The notes under the pieces: model-generated
Database searches by the model: none
Seen by the model: the letters and a program-made list of their open reading frames with translations, nothing else
What the model was told of the DNA's origin: nothing
Part shown: piece after piece, positions 44,457 to 51,716 of the stretch
Layout: each line of letters begins with the position of its first letter
Position numbering within the stretch: the stretch's first letter is position 1
Assembly: GCF_041199985.1 (NCBI RefSeq)
Contig: NZ_CP165647.1
Coordinates: 372,001 to 436,000, forward strand
Direction: 5' to 3'
Source: Leptotrichia sp. HSP-536
GTDB taxonomy: Bacteria; Fusobacteriota; Fusobacteriia; Fusobacteriales; Leptotrichiaceae
DNA: 64,000 nt
Program-made: the position numbers and the translations under genes

Positions 44457-45854
44457 TCAAATCAGTTCCTTCTTTTCCTCAATTTTCCTATACATATAGT
44501 CAAAGCTGAAAATCAGGACATAAACTGCTATTAACATTGCCATATTTTTTATTAGCCCTTCCCCAAAGAATGAGCCTCTTGGGATATAAAATAAATTTGG
44601 TATGAAGTAATAGCTTGTTAATAATAAAAATCTATTTTTTACAACATATTTTTCGTATTTTATAATAAAAATTCCAAGCAGAATTGAAATTACAATTAAC
44701 CAGAAGTAGCCTAAATCATACATTTCTGCAATATAGTTTGAGCCAATTCCTTCTCCTTTTAAATAAGCACCTGAATTTAGGTAATATGTTAATTTATCCG
44801 CAATAGAGTTGGTTGTGGCAAGTGTTTCCAGCGACTGTGGCTTAAAGCCGAATATCCCCTGCAAAATGTAGGGATAGCTTCCGTTTCCTACAATGCTGTG
44901 CTTAAAATTGATTGTGTAGCCAAGTACGAGATAACTTACTCCTTGAGAAAATAGAAAATTAAAAACTGTGTTTACTAAATCCAGACTGAATATTTTTTTA
45001 CTTCGCACAGACACTAGAATTTGTGAAAAAATCACGGTAAATCCTACTAATTTTACCATTGTCTTAGCTTTTATCCTGATTCCATAGACTTTTGCGTAAT
45101 ACCACATTATAAAAAGAAGCTGTGTCAAAAATATTGCTCTTGCTCCCTTAAACGAATCCAGCAGTTTTACCATAAGATAAAGTGAAGAAATTGTCAAAAA
45201 TTTTCTTTTGGATGGAATTGAAATTAAAAATATCAAAAATCCAATTGTCATTACTGTACCAGAGCCTTTTGTAAATGCGGGATAGTCCACCCCTTTTAAA
45301 ATTCCAGTATAATAAGCCTCATATCCAGCCCGCAAAATAACCCTCAGCTGAATAAACATCTTGTAAGCCAAAGCAGGCAGCGAAATTATAAATAGAGCCA
45401 TTCCGACATTCGTAAACAGCCTTCTGCTTTCAAGCGTAATACTGCTTCTAATCTCACTAATCTTCTCATTTGAAATCGCAATGAAAAATCCTAGATGTGT
45501 AAACAGTAATACTAGCAATAAAACATTTATTATCTCATTTCTCACATCATAGAAAAAATAAAAGTTAGCAAACTTCGTAGCCCATCCAAACTCCCTATAA
45601 TTCACAATATCCAGAAATATCCTTGTAAAATTAAACAAAAACAGCGTATACAAAAAAATCATATACGAATTTAGCCACTCCAAATAAATTTTCGCTGTAA
45701 AAAACGTATAAATATAAACTCCCATAAGCAGACATTCCAAAAATTTCATCTCCAACGCCTCATTCTGAAAAGTAACTACACTTTTCAGAAACAGCACAAA
45801 TGCAATAACAAACATATGAAATATCAAAAATCCAATTTTATCTCTTTTCATCAA
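44457..45854 (-). CDS. O-antigen/capsule polymerase, Wzy-like
   Basis: 465 residues with about twelve hydrophobic segments and no soluble domain of note. The layout (short N-terminal loops, then a large periplasmic loop around residues 310-370 with PYILQGIFGFKPQSLE and SGAYLKGEGIGSNYIAEMYD) matches Wzy-type polysaccharide polymerases, which join undecaprenyl-linked repeat units on the periplasmic side. Sequence similarity in this class is low, so the exact polymer is not known. It heads the minus-strand surface cluster. Confidence 0.8.
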   Translation of the reverse strand: MMKRDKIGFLIFHMFVIAFVLFLKSVVTFQNEALEMKFLECLLMGVYIYTFFTAKIYLEWLNSYMIFLYTLFLFNFTRIFLDIVNYREFGWATKFANFYFFYDVRNEIINVLLLVLLFTHLGFFIAISNEKISEIRSSITLESRRLFTNVGMALFIISLPALAYKMFIQLRVILRAGYEAYYTGILKGVDYPAFTKGSGTVMTIGFLIFLISIPSKRKFLTISSLYLMVKLLDSFKGARAIFLTQLLFIMWYYAKVYGIRIKAKTMVKLVGFTVIFSQILVSVRSKKIFSLDLVNTVFNFLFSQGVSYLVLGYTINFKHSIVGNGSYPYILQGIFGFKPQSLETLATTNSIADKLTYYLNSGAYLKGEGIGSNYIAEMYDLGYFWLIVISILLGIFIIKYEKYVVKNRFLLLTSYYFIPNLFYIPRGSFFGEGLIKNMAMLIAVYVLIFSFDYMYRKIEEKKELI

Positions 45855-46021
45855 TTTACCTCTATTTTTTAAATTTTTTCTTCTATAATTTCACTTAAAA
45901 TTTTATCATATCGCTATTAAAACTTCAATCAGAAATATTATGCCGTCATTTAATTTTTTTCTTTGAAATAGTTTGATAAATAATAGTTTTCATTTATTAA
46001 ATAAAAAATTTTAAATCTAGC

Positions 46022-46387
46022 AGCTTTCTAATAAGAATTTTATCCAAAATATGGGAAGAAGATCGTCAAAGGAATAGAAGAATGGGAGAGAAAATGTTAT
46101 CACTATTCTAGTGAATACGTCTACCAAACTTTATTTAGATTAACCGAATATAATATGGTATAAATCAAAGGACTTAAAGAAACTAGAAAAACCCATATGT
46201 CGCCATATACGTCAGAAATGAACCTATTGAACAAATTTTGAAACAAATAAGACAGATGAGGTTTGAAAATAAAATATTTAAAACATTAGATGCTGTAGTT
46301 GACAAGCTATGTGATACTGTAAATCCACTTACAAATGAACTAATAAAAAGTATAACTCTTCACGAATGGATTTTATCTATTAATTAA
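46022..46387 (+). pseudogene. IS630-type transposase remnant
   Basis: From about 46220 the plus strand reads EPIEQILKQIRQMRFENKIF and TLDAVVDKLC, ending ELIKSITLHEWILSIN. This is the C-terminal end of an IS630-type DDE transposase (IEQxWKxIR and the terminal TLHEWI), a different lineage from the element at 7 kb. Upstream stretches such as WEEDRQRNRRM are broken by stops, so only the end is left. It lies in the 779-bp gap between the polymerase gene and bioY. Confidence 0.65.
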
Positions 46388-46423
46388 ATGGGTTTGGTAT
46401 TAACTGACTTTTTTTACTTCAAT

Positions 46424-46474
46424 AGATATTCCGTTTTTGCTCCAGCCGTATTCACGATTGTACAATATTTTTGT
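46424..46474 (-). pseudogene. Short fragment of an IS630-type transposase
   Basis: About 50 bp match the segment near 7440-7495 of the larger IS630 copy, including CTCCAGCCGTATTCACG, which encodes the REYGW part around the first catalytic Asp. It is in the same minus orientation as the 7-kb copy. The rest of this gap shows no gene. Confidence 0.55.
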
Positions 46475-46633
46475 AAATAAAGAGTAATTTTGGTTACAAT
46501 AAAAAAATTCCTATTTGAAATTTGACTAAAAAATAATAGGAATTTTATTAATATATTCAAAACTAGCTTAGTTTTATGGATATTTTACCATACTTTTATA
46601 ATATTTACTGAAAATTTTTTATTGTCTTATAAA

Positions 46634-47224
46634 TTAATTCTTTTCATCGTTATTATTTTTTGGAATAAATTTCCATAATGTTGGAAGTAAAAGTGTTACT
46701 GTAGTTGATTTTAACGCATCTCCAGGAAGGAAAGGCAATACACCAATTACAAATACATTTTTTCCAGCTACAAACAATGATAACTGCAATGCACCTAATG
46801 TCAAGATAATCGTACTTGAAAGTATTAATGAAAGAATTGTTTTTAAATAAGATTTTGTAACGCCTCTGTCAGCTAAATATCCTAAAATTATTGCAGATAC
46901 AATATATCCTAAAATATATCCACCAGTTGGTGAAAATAACGAACCTGCTTTACCACCAGCAAAAATTGGAGCTCCTAAACTACCTGCCGTAACATAAGAA
47001 AGTATTGTTGCAGTTCCTAATTTTCTTCCATATAATAATGCCATTAATGTTACTCCAAATGTTCCCAGCGAAATTGGTACAGGAGTATAAGGGAGTGGAA
47101 TTAAAACTTGTGACATTATTGATAAAAATGCAACTCCACCTAATACTAGAAGAATATTTTTTAATACTTCCAGCTCTTTTGATTCAGTTTTAACAATACT
47201 GTTAATTAAAGTGTTCTGTCTCAT
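46634..47224 (-). CDS. bioY: Biotin transporter BioY
   Basis: 196 residues with six hydrophobic segments. Motifs of BioY are present: IPLPYTPVPISLGTFGVTLM, the GAPIFAGGKAGSLFSPTGGY block and VFVIGVLPFLPGDALKS. BioY is the membrane S component that binds biotin, working alone or with an ECF energizing module, which is not encoded nearby. GGAGGT lies about 8 bases before the ATG. It has two tandem promoters with a palindrome in one of them, suggesting repression by a biotin regulator. No bio synthesis genes are next to it. Confidence 0.94.
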   Translation of the reverse strand: MRQNTLINSIVKTESKELEVLKNILLVLGGVAFLSIMSQVLIPLPYTPVPISLGTFGVTLMALLYGRKLGTATILSYVTAGSLGAPIFAGGKAGSLFSPTGGYILGYIVSAIILGYLADRGVTKSYLKTILSLILSSTIILTLGALQLSLFVAGKNVFVIGVLPFLPGDALKSTTVTLLLPTLWKFIPKNNNDEKN

Positions 47225-47313
47225 AAGACAACCTCCATAATTTATTTTTAGTCAAATTATTTTGTGAATTGAAACGTGATAATCCATGAAATAATTTGTA
47301 ATTTTTTAATCGT

Positions 47314-47342
47314 ATTATAACACTTGTTATATGAAAAGTCAA
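47314..47342 (-). promoter_or_regulatory. bioY promoter P2 with internal palindrome
   Basis: On the minus strand TTGACT (47337-47342) and TATAAT (47314-47319) are spaced by 17 bp. The spacer and -10 include the palindrome TATAACA-AG-TGTTATA at 47316-47331, a likely operator overlapping the -10. It does not look like a classical BirA site. Confidence 0.65.
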
Positions 47343-47370
47343 TTATATTTTATTTTTTTAAAATGTCAAT
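47342..47370 (-). promoter_or_regulatory. bioY promoter P1
   Basis: On the minus strand TTGACA (47365-47370) and TATAAT (47342-47347) are spaced by 17 bp. Its -10 touches the -35 of P2. The -35 and most of the spacer lie inside the 24-bp direct repeat that flanks the neighbouring IS, so the insertion occurred inside this promoter and left one complete copy next to bioY. Confidence 0.6.
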
Positions 47371-47371
47371 A
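47348..47371. repeat. 24-bp direct repeat, left copy (target duplication of IS481-type element)
   Basis: This block, beginning TTTTATTTTTTTAAAATGTC and ending AATA, recurs without mismatch at 48461-48484 on the far side of the IS. The copies directly abut the TGT and ACA ends of the element. Confidence 0.8.
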
Positions 47372-48460
47372 TGTATAGTTGTCAAACATTTGTTACAAAA
47401 ACTTTAAAAATAAATAGAAAAGTTATCTTACTAATGTCTTAGCCTAATTGTTTGTCCTGTATTCTTTCAGCATTTCATTTGGACTTTTAAAATTTAATAC
47501 TTTTCTTGATATATTATTGTATCTGCTGCAATATCTTTTTACTGACCTTCTTAATTTTTCCAGACTTCTAAATCTTTTTCCTAAATAATAATTGCTGTCC
47601 AGCCTGTGGCTCCTTTCCACTTTCCCATTCTGCCACGGCGAATACGGTCTTGTTGTCATGTATTCTATCCCTAGTTCTTCCAGCTTTAGCTCAAATAGTG
47701 TCTTTTTGCCATTTTCCGCATTCGTAAACTCCCTGCCGTTATCACTTTGTATTTTTTCTATTTTAAAGCCCAGCTCCGCTTCAAGCGTTTCTAGAAATTT
47801 TGTCGTCTGGTATGTACTTTTTTCATCCACTATTCTTAATACCTCTTCCTTGTATACTCATCTATTGCCGTTATCTGATAGTAATTCTGGTCATTCATTC
47901 CAAAACATATGCATTCTCTTGGAACATATTTTATGTCTATCTGAACCTTTTCGCCAGGATATGCAGCCTGCTTCACTTTTTTGTGCTTTTGTAAAGCCTT
48001 TTAGGCTTTTTGGGCTTATTATCCCTAATTTTTCTTATTATTTTGCACATAGTTCCATAAGAACGGCTGTATCCCAGTTTTCTAGCTTCGGTATATACCT
48101 GTGCCAGTCCTTCATATGAAAATCTCCTGTATTTTTTCATAATTAAATCTATTTCTTCCTGAGTATGTTGATTTGGATGACTTTTAGGTCTTCTGCTTTT
48201 TGGCATCAGTGACTGCACTGTTCCGTCATATCTGTCACGCCATCTCTTAATCTGCTGTCTTGATGTCTTATATTTTAATGCCGCCTTTGAATTATTGTTA
48301 TATTTTATTGCATACTCAACTGCCCGTTGACGAACACGGTACTCTTCTGATATACTATTCATAGAAAGGTTTCTCCTTATGTAGTTTTGGTCAGCTTACA
48401 TTATATCAGAAACCTTTCTTTTTTCTTCTTTTTTGTCACATATGTATTGTACCACGACAA
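47372..48460 (-). mobile_element. IS481-type insertion sequence, 1089 bp with intact ends
   Basis: The element starts TGTATAGTTGTC at 47372 and ends with the complement of TGTCGTGGTACA at 48460. The two ends form imperfect terminal repeats: inner parts AACATTTGTTACAAAAA and ATACATATGTGACAAAAA line up base for base at the same distance from each end. A perfect 24-bp direct repeat lies outside. The transposase inside is frameshifted, so it is likely inactive now. Confidence 0.8.
47444..48362 (-). pseudogene. IS481-family transposase, two frameshifts
   Basis: Pieced together from three frames. The N-terminal part (47973-48362) has a helix-turn-helix (AALKYKTSRQQIKRWRDRY) and the middle-region helices. 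The first catalytic Asp lies in YPGEKVQIDIKYVP (about 47930). The C-terminal part (47444-47830) has the second Asp in QSDNGREF and the Glu in PYSPWQNGKVERSH. Frame changes occur near 47975 and 47851. The single-ORF rve-type layout with these motifs is IS481 rather than two-ORF IS3. Confidence 0.8.
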
Positions 48461-48484
48461 TTTTATTTTTTTAAAATGTCAATA
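48461..48484. repeat. 24-bp direct repeat, right copy
   Basis: Exact second copy of 47348-47371, adjoining the right end of the IS481-type element. See that entry. Confidence 0.8.
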
Positions 48485-48571
48485 TTTGTATACTTTTTCT
48501 TTTTACAGCATTTCCTTTTTTAGATTAGCAAAAAATTGAAAGCCATACTGCTTAGAACAGATATATATTTT

Positions 48572-48687
48572 TATCTCTCTATATATTCGAACCTATTTAA
48601 AAAAGAACTATTGAAAATTATATAAATTTAGGGTTTGAGTAAAAGAGTTATAGCTTTTGAGTTCAACTTTAAAGCAGTTTTACTATA
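48572..48687 (-). repeat. Dispersed ~110-bp repeat, minus orientation
   Basis: Read on the minus strand it starts TATAGTAAAACTGCTTTAAA, contains CTCAAAAGCTATAACT and CCTAAATTTATATAATTTT, and ends TTCGAATATATA. It matches the copy at 51270-51381 along the full length. The start resembles the end of the IS630 element at 7 kb (TATAGTAAAACC). Confidence 0.7.
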
Positions 48688-48794
48688 CAATATTAGTAAT
48701 ATCAGCAATAAAGACATTTCTAAAATCATATGAAAAATTAATTTCGTTTAGGTTCGCTTGAAAAAGAAAAATCCTTTTTTAAAGTTGTCTTACA

Positions 48795-48822
48795 ATAAAG
48801 CGAGAAAGCTTGCTTTTATTTT
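48795..48822. terminator. Terminator-like hairpin upstream of the tRNA operon
   Basis: AATAAAGC pairs with GCTTTTATT followed by TT. No gene ends nearby on the plus strand, so its role is unclear. The remaining sequence between the IS and the tRNA promoter (48688-48997) has no gene. Confidence 0.4.
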
Positions 48823-48997
48823 CTGTATTTTGTTTAAAATAATTAAATGTTTTCAGTGATTTTTTTAACTATACTGTTTTAATTTTTCAGAAGATGTTAA
48901 AATATCATTTTTACTGTGTTTTTTTAATATATTTTAGTGTTATATTTGATTATACAATACACCATACAAAAAAAATAAAAATTTTAGAAAAAAAGTG

Positions 48998-49026
48998 TTG
49001 ACATTTATTTTAATTTATGATATCAT
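48998..49026 (+). promoter_or_regulatory. Promoter of the tRNA operon
   Basis: TTGACA (48998-49003) and TATCAT (49021-49026) are spaced by 17 bp and lie 38 bp before the first tRNA. It is one of the best promoter matches in the window, as expected for stable RNA. Confidence 0.8.
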
Positions 49027-49063
49027 ATTTCTTGTCCGAGAGTAATAAAAAAATATTCTAGAA

Positions 49064-49140
49064 CGGTGTATAGCGCAGCTCGGTAGCGCACCTGCCTTGG
49101 GAGCAGGGGGTCGTAGGTTCAAATCCTACTACACCGACCA
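49064..49140 (+). tRNA. tRNA-Pro (UGG anticodon)
   Basis: 77 bases with the CCA end encoded. Acceptor stem CGGTGTA/TACACCG, anticodon loop CTTGGGA giving TGG, and T-arm GTAGGTTCAAATCCTAC. First tRNA of the operon. Confidence 0.96.
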
Positions 49141-49150
49141 TATATAATTT

Positions 49151-49226
49151 GCGGGAGTAGCTCAGTTGGTAGAGTGTCAGCCTTCCAAGCTGAATGTCGC
49201 GAGTTCGACCCTCGTCTCCCGCTCCA
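49151..49226 (+). tRNA. tRNA-Gly (UCC anticodon)
   Basis: 76 bases with encoded CCA. Acceptor GCGGGAG/CTCCCGC, anticodon stem CAGC/GCTG around CTTCCAA (anticodon TCC), and T-arm loop TTCGACC. Confidence 0.96.
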
Positions 49227-49266
49227 TTTTATTTTTAAAGACAGGTAAGATGTTTCATAAATATAT

Positions 49267-49343
49267 GGTGACCGTAGTTCAGTTGGTAGAGCGCCAGTTT
49301 GTGGCACTGGTTGTCGCGGGTTCAAGTCCCGTCGGTCACCCCA
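49267..49343 (+). tRNA. tRNA-His (GUG anticodon)
   Basis: 77 bases with encoded CCA. The extra 5' G (position -1) pairs with C73, the mark of histidine tRNA. Anticodon loop TTGTGGC gives GTG. Confidence 0.96.
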
Positions 49344-49350
49344 TAGATAT

Positions 49351-49426
49351 GAGCCATTAGCTCAGTCGGTAGAGCACTTGACTTTTAATCAAGGTGTCAC
49401 TGGTTCGATTCCAGTATGGCTCACCA
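49351..49426 (+). tRNA. tRNA-Lys (UUU anticodon)
   Basis: 76 bases with encoded CCA. Acceptor GAGCCAT/ATGGCTC, anticodon stem TTGA/TCAA around CTTTTAA (anticodon TTT). Confidence 0.96.
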
Positions 49427-49451
49427 TTTGAAAAATTAAAATAATGAATTT

Positions 49452-49535
49452 GCGAGAGTGGCGAAATTGGTATACGCACTAGACTTAGGATCTAGCGTCT
49501 TCGACATGTGGGTTCGAGTCCCACCTTTCGCACCA
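49452..49535 (+). tRNA. tRNA-Leu (UAG anticodon)
   Basis: 84 bases with encoded CCA and the long variable arm (GCGTCTTCGACATGT) of leucine tRNAs. Acceptor GCGAGAG/CTTTCGC, anticodon loop CTTAGGA giving TAG. Last tRNA of the operon. Confidence 0.96.
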
Positions 49536-49563
49536 TTGAGAAATTAAATTATTAGTTATATAT

Positions 49564-49585
49564 AGAGCAAATTGCTCTTTTTTTT
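49564..49585 (+). terminator. Terminator of the tRNA operon
   Basis: AGAGCAA-ATTGCTCT hairpin followed by eight T, 28 bp after the last tRNA. Confidence 0.85.
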
Positions 49586-49710
49586 ATATTTTTGACAAAT
49601 AAAATGGCACTACAGCAAAATTCTTTAAAATTGTCAAACTTAAAAGTTATAATTATGACTTTAAGTTGACTTAATTTTATTACTTCAAAATATAAAAAGA
49701 GATTCAAGTA

Positions 49711-49857
49711 GGGCATGTCTGAAAACTTTCAAAATGATGAATTGTTAACAAATTTTTTCAAAAACATAATAAACACTGATTTTATCGTGATTTGTATAAT
49801 TTATAAAATAAAAAAAACATTAAAAATAACATAGATATTGAGTTTTCAGACACAGCC
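49711..49857. mobile_element. 147-bp MITE-like element related to the IS5-family ends
   Basis: The left end GGGCATGTCTGAAAACT is the inverted partner of the right end AGTTTTCAGACACAGCC. The same end sequence borders the IS5-family element at 305-324. The inside is A+T-rich and encodes nothing. TA lies just outside each end. It fits a non-autonomous element moved by the IS5-type transposase. The rest of the 49586-49993 gap shows no gene. Confidence 0.75.
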
Positions 49858-49993
49858 TAATATCAAGAAAATATTAATTTGTAGAAATTAAATAAATTAC
49901 TATTTTGACTAACTTTTAAGCTTTATTTTTCAAATTTATAATAAAAAAATATTCTACGATTTAAAATATATATAAAATGAGACAGAGGAAAAA

Positions 49994-50749
49994 ATGAAAA
50001 AAAGAAATGTAAAAATAATTTATCAATACGATGGAAGTAAATTTTATGGTTTTCAACGACAAAATGGAACAAAAACAGTACAGGGGGAAATTGAAAAAGT
50101 TATATCTAAAACATTTTTTCAAAAAATAAATATGATTTCATCAGGGAGAACTGATAAAGGAGTCCATGCAATAGGACAAGTTTCTAATTTTATGCTTAAT
50201 GAAAATATTCCATTAGATGCAGTGAAAAAACAGCTTAATAAACAATTAAAAGGTGAAATACGAATTTTAGACATTAAAGAAATAGATGAAAATTTTAATT
50301 CCAGATTTAATGCCCAAAATAGGACTTATTTGTATATGATGAAAGTCGAAGATAAAATTACACCATTTGAAGCAAATTATGTTACTGCAATAAAAGAAAG
50401 AATTAATGTAGATAAATTTCAAAAAATAATGGAAGATTTCATTGGAAAGCATGATTTTAGCAGCTTTATGAAAAAAGATAAGGCTTATAGAAATCCAGTA
50501 AGAGAAATTTTTTTTATAAAGTGCTATTATTATGAAAAGGATAAAAAAAATCAAATCAATATTGAAATTTGTGGAAATGGTTTTTTGAAAACAATGGTAA
50601 GAATAATGGTTGGATCAGCTTTAGCAGTGTATTTTGAAAAAGAGGAAAAAAATTATATTAAGAAAAAACTGGAAAATCCAGATGTAGATGGAAAAAAAAT
50701 TTTAGCAGGTTCAGAAGGACTTTATTTATATAAAGTAAACTATAAATGA
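49994..50749 (+). CDS. truA: tRNA pseudouridine(38-40) synthase TruA
   Basis: 251 residues. Isomerises uridines 38-40 in the anticodon arm of many tRNAs. The catalytic Asp is D54 in SSGRTDKGVHA; other family blocks are YDGSKFYGFQRQ, FNSRFNAQNRTYLY and the C-terminal FLKTMVRIMVG. The site AGAGGAAA lies before the ATG. A GNAT gene follows after 31 bp on the same strand. The tRNA operon lies upstream, though separated by a MITE and a terminator. Confidence 0.95.
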   Translation: MKKRNVKIIYQYDGSKFYGFQRQNGTKTVQGEIEKVISKTFFQKINMISSGRTDKGVHAIGQVSNFMLNENIPLDAVKKQLNKQLKGEIRILDIKEIDENFNSRFNAQNRTYLYMMKVEDKITPFEANYVTAIKERINVDKFQKIMEDFIGKHDFSSFMKKDKAYRNPVREIFFIKCYYYEKDKKNQINIEICGNGFLKTMVRIMVGSALAVYFEKEEKNYIKKKLENPDVDGKKILAGSEGLYLYKVNYK

Positions 50750-50780
50750 TAGCAGTTTACCATAAAGAAAGGAAGATTTT

Positions 50781-51251
50781 ATGAAAAAAAATTATAAAAT
50801 AAAAATACTGGAAGCAGAAAAAGATTCAGATTTGCTATTTAAAATAGTAGAACATGAAAATAAAGTTTTTGGTGAAGCAACAGTTGGAAATTGGAATATT
50901 AAGCCATTCACTAAATATGGAAAAGTTTTTGCAATGGTAAGTAACGATAAAAAAGAAGAATTAATGTCCGTTATTGAAGTATTAAGCAGTTTTGACAGAG
51001 AACTCGCTTATGTTTATGGAGTTTCTACTGTACCAAAATTTGAAAAAAATGGATATGCAAGAATATTAATGCGGTATGTACTAAATTTTTTAAAAGAAAT
51101 GGGTATAAAAAAAATAGAGTTAACTGTTGATAAAGATAATTTTACAGCAAAAAGAATTTATGAAGAATTAGGATTCAAAATTGCAGGAAACTTAGATAAT
51201 GAATATGGAGATAATATTGAACGATATCTGATGAGATATTTAGAAAAATAA
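50781..51251 (+). CDS. GNAT-family N-acetyltransferase
   Basis: 156 residues. The GNAT core is seen in VSTVPKFEKNGYARILMRYV (CoA-binding loop, with a less usual EKNGYAR) and VDKDNFTAKRIYEELGF. The substrate is unknown. AAAGGAAG precedes the ATG. It is probably co-transcribed with truA. Confidence 0.85.
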   Translation: MKKNYKIKILEAEKDSDLLFKIVEHENKVFGEATVGNWNIKPFTKYGKVFAMVSNDKKEELMSVIEVLSSFDRELAYVYGVSTVPKFEKNGYARILMRYVLNFLKEMGIKKIELTVDKDNFTAKRIYEELGFKIAGNLDNEYGDNIERYLMRYLEK

Positions 51252-51269
51252 AATTTTACATAATTAAAT

Positions 51270-51381
51270 ATTATAGTAAAACTACTTTAAATCTGAATTC
51301 AAAAGCTATGATTATTTTACTTAAATCCTAAATTTATACAATTTTTATCAGTTTAATTTTAAATGAGTTCGAGTATATATG
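51270..51381 (+). repeat. Dispersed ~110-bp repeat, reference copy
   Basis: Starts TATAGTAAAACTACTTTAAA, contains TTCAAAAGCTATGATTATT and TTTTTATCAGTTTAATTTTA, and ends GTTCGAGTATATATG. Full-length match to 48572-48687 on the other strand; partial matches near 55.6 and 18.2 kb. Non-coding, always between genes. Confidence 0.7.
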
Positions 51382-51418
51382 AAAAAATCAGATGAAAAAA
51401 CTCACCTGATTTTTTTTA
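51382..51418. terminator. Bidirectional terminator
   Basis: AAATCAGATGA pairs with TCACCTGATTT with one mismatch, flanked by A-run on the left and T-run on the right. It separates the convergent GNAT gene and the metallochaperone gene. Confidence 0.75.
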
Positions 51419-51449
51419 CTACATACAAAATTATATTTTTTCTCAAAAA

Positions 51450-51674
51450 TTATGAAATTTCTGTGACATCTTTCACTTTATAATGTCCAGACGCATTTAC
51501 TATATCTGCAATTAATAAATCATCAACTTCTTCATTCAAAGTAACTTTTGCATTTTTATCAGCAAGATTTACTTCTACATTTTCTACTTCTGGCAATCCA
51601 TATAAAGCGTCTTCCACTTTTTTTATACAATTATTACAATTCATACCTTCTATTTCTATAAGCTTTTTTAACAT
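51450..51674 (-). CDS. Heavy-metal-associated (HMA) domain protein, CopZ-like
   Basis: 74 residues, a single ferredoxin-like HMA domain. The metal-binding loop reads GMNCNNCIKK, so Asn replaces the usual Thr in MTCxxC but both cysteines (C13 and C16) are kept. Family members carry Cu(I) or other soft metals to a P-type ATPase or regulator. No copA-type ATPase lies near it. GGAGGTT precedes the ATG. It starts 42 bp after the end of the subtilisin-type autotransporter gene on the same strand. Confidence 0.88.
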   Translation of the reverse strand: MLKKLIEIEGMNCNNCIKKVEDALYGLPEVENVEVNLADKNAKVTLNEEVDDLLIADIVNASGHYKVKDVTEIS

Positions 51675-51716
51675 TTTTTAACCTCCATAAGTATCATTAG
51701 ATGTTTTTTCTATATT

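Noticed and set aside
49119..49360. Overlapping open frames in both directions across the tRNA cluster
   Set aside because: They coincide with three tRNA genes whose cloverleaf features are unmistakable; the frames are chance products of tRNA sequence.
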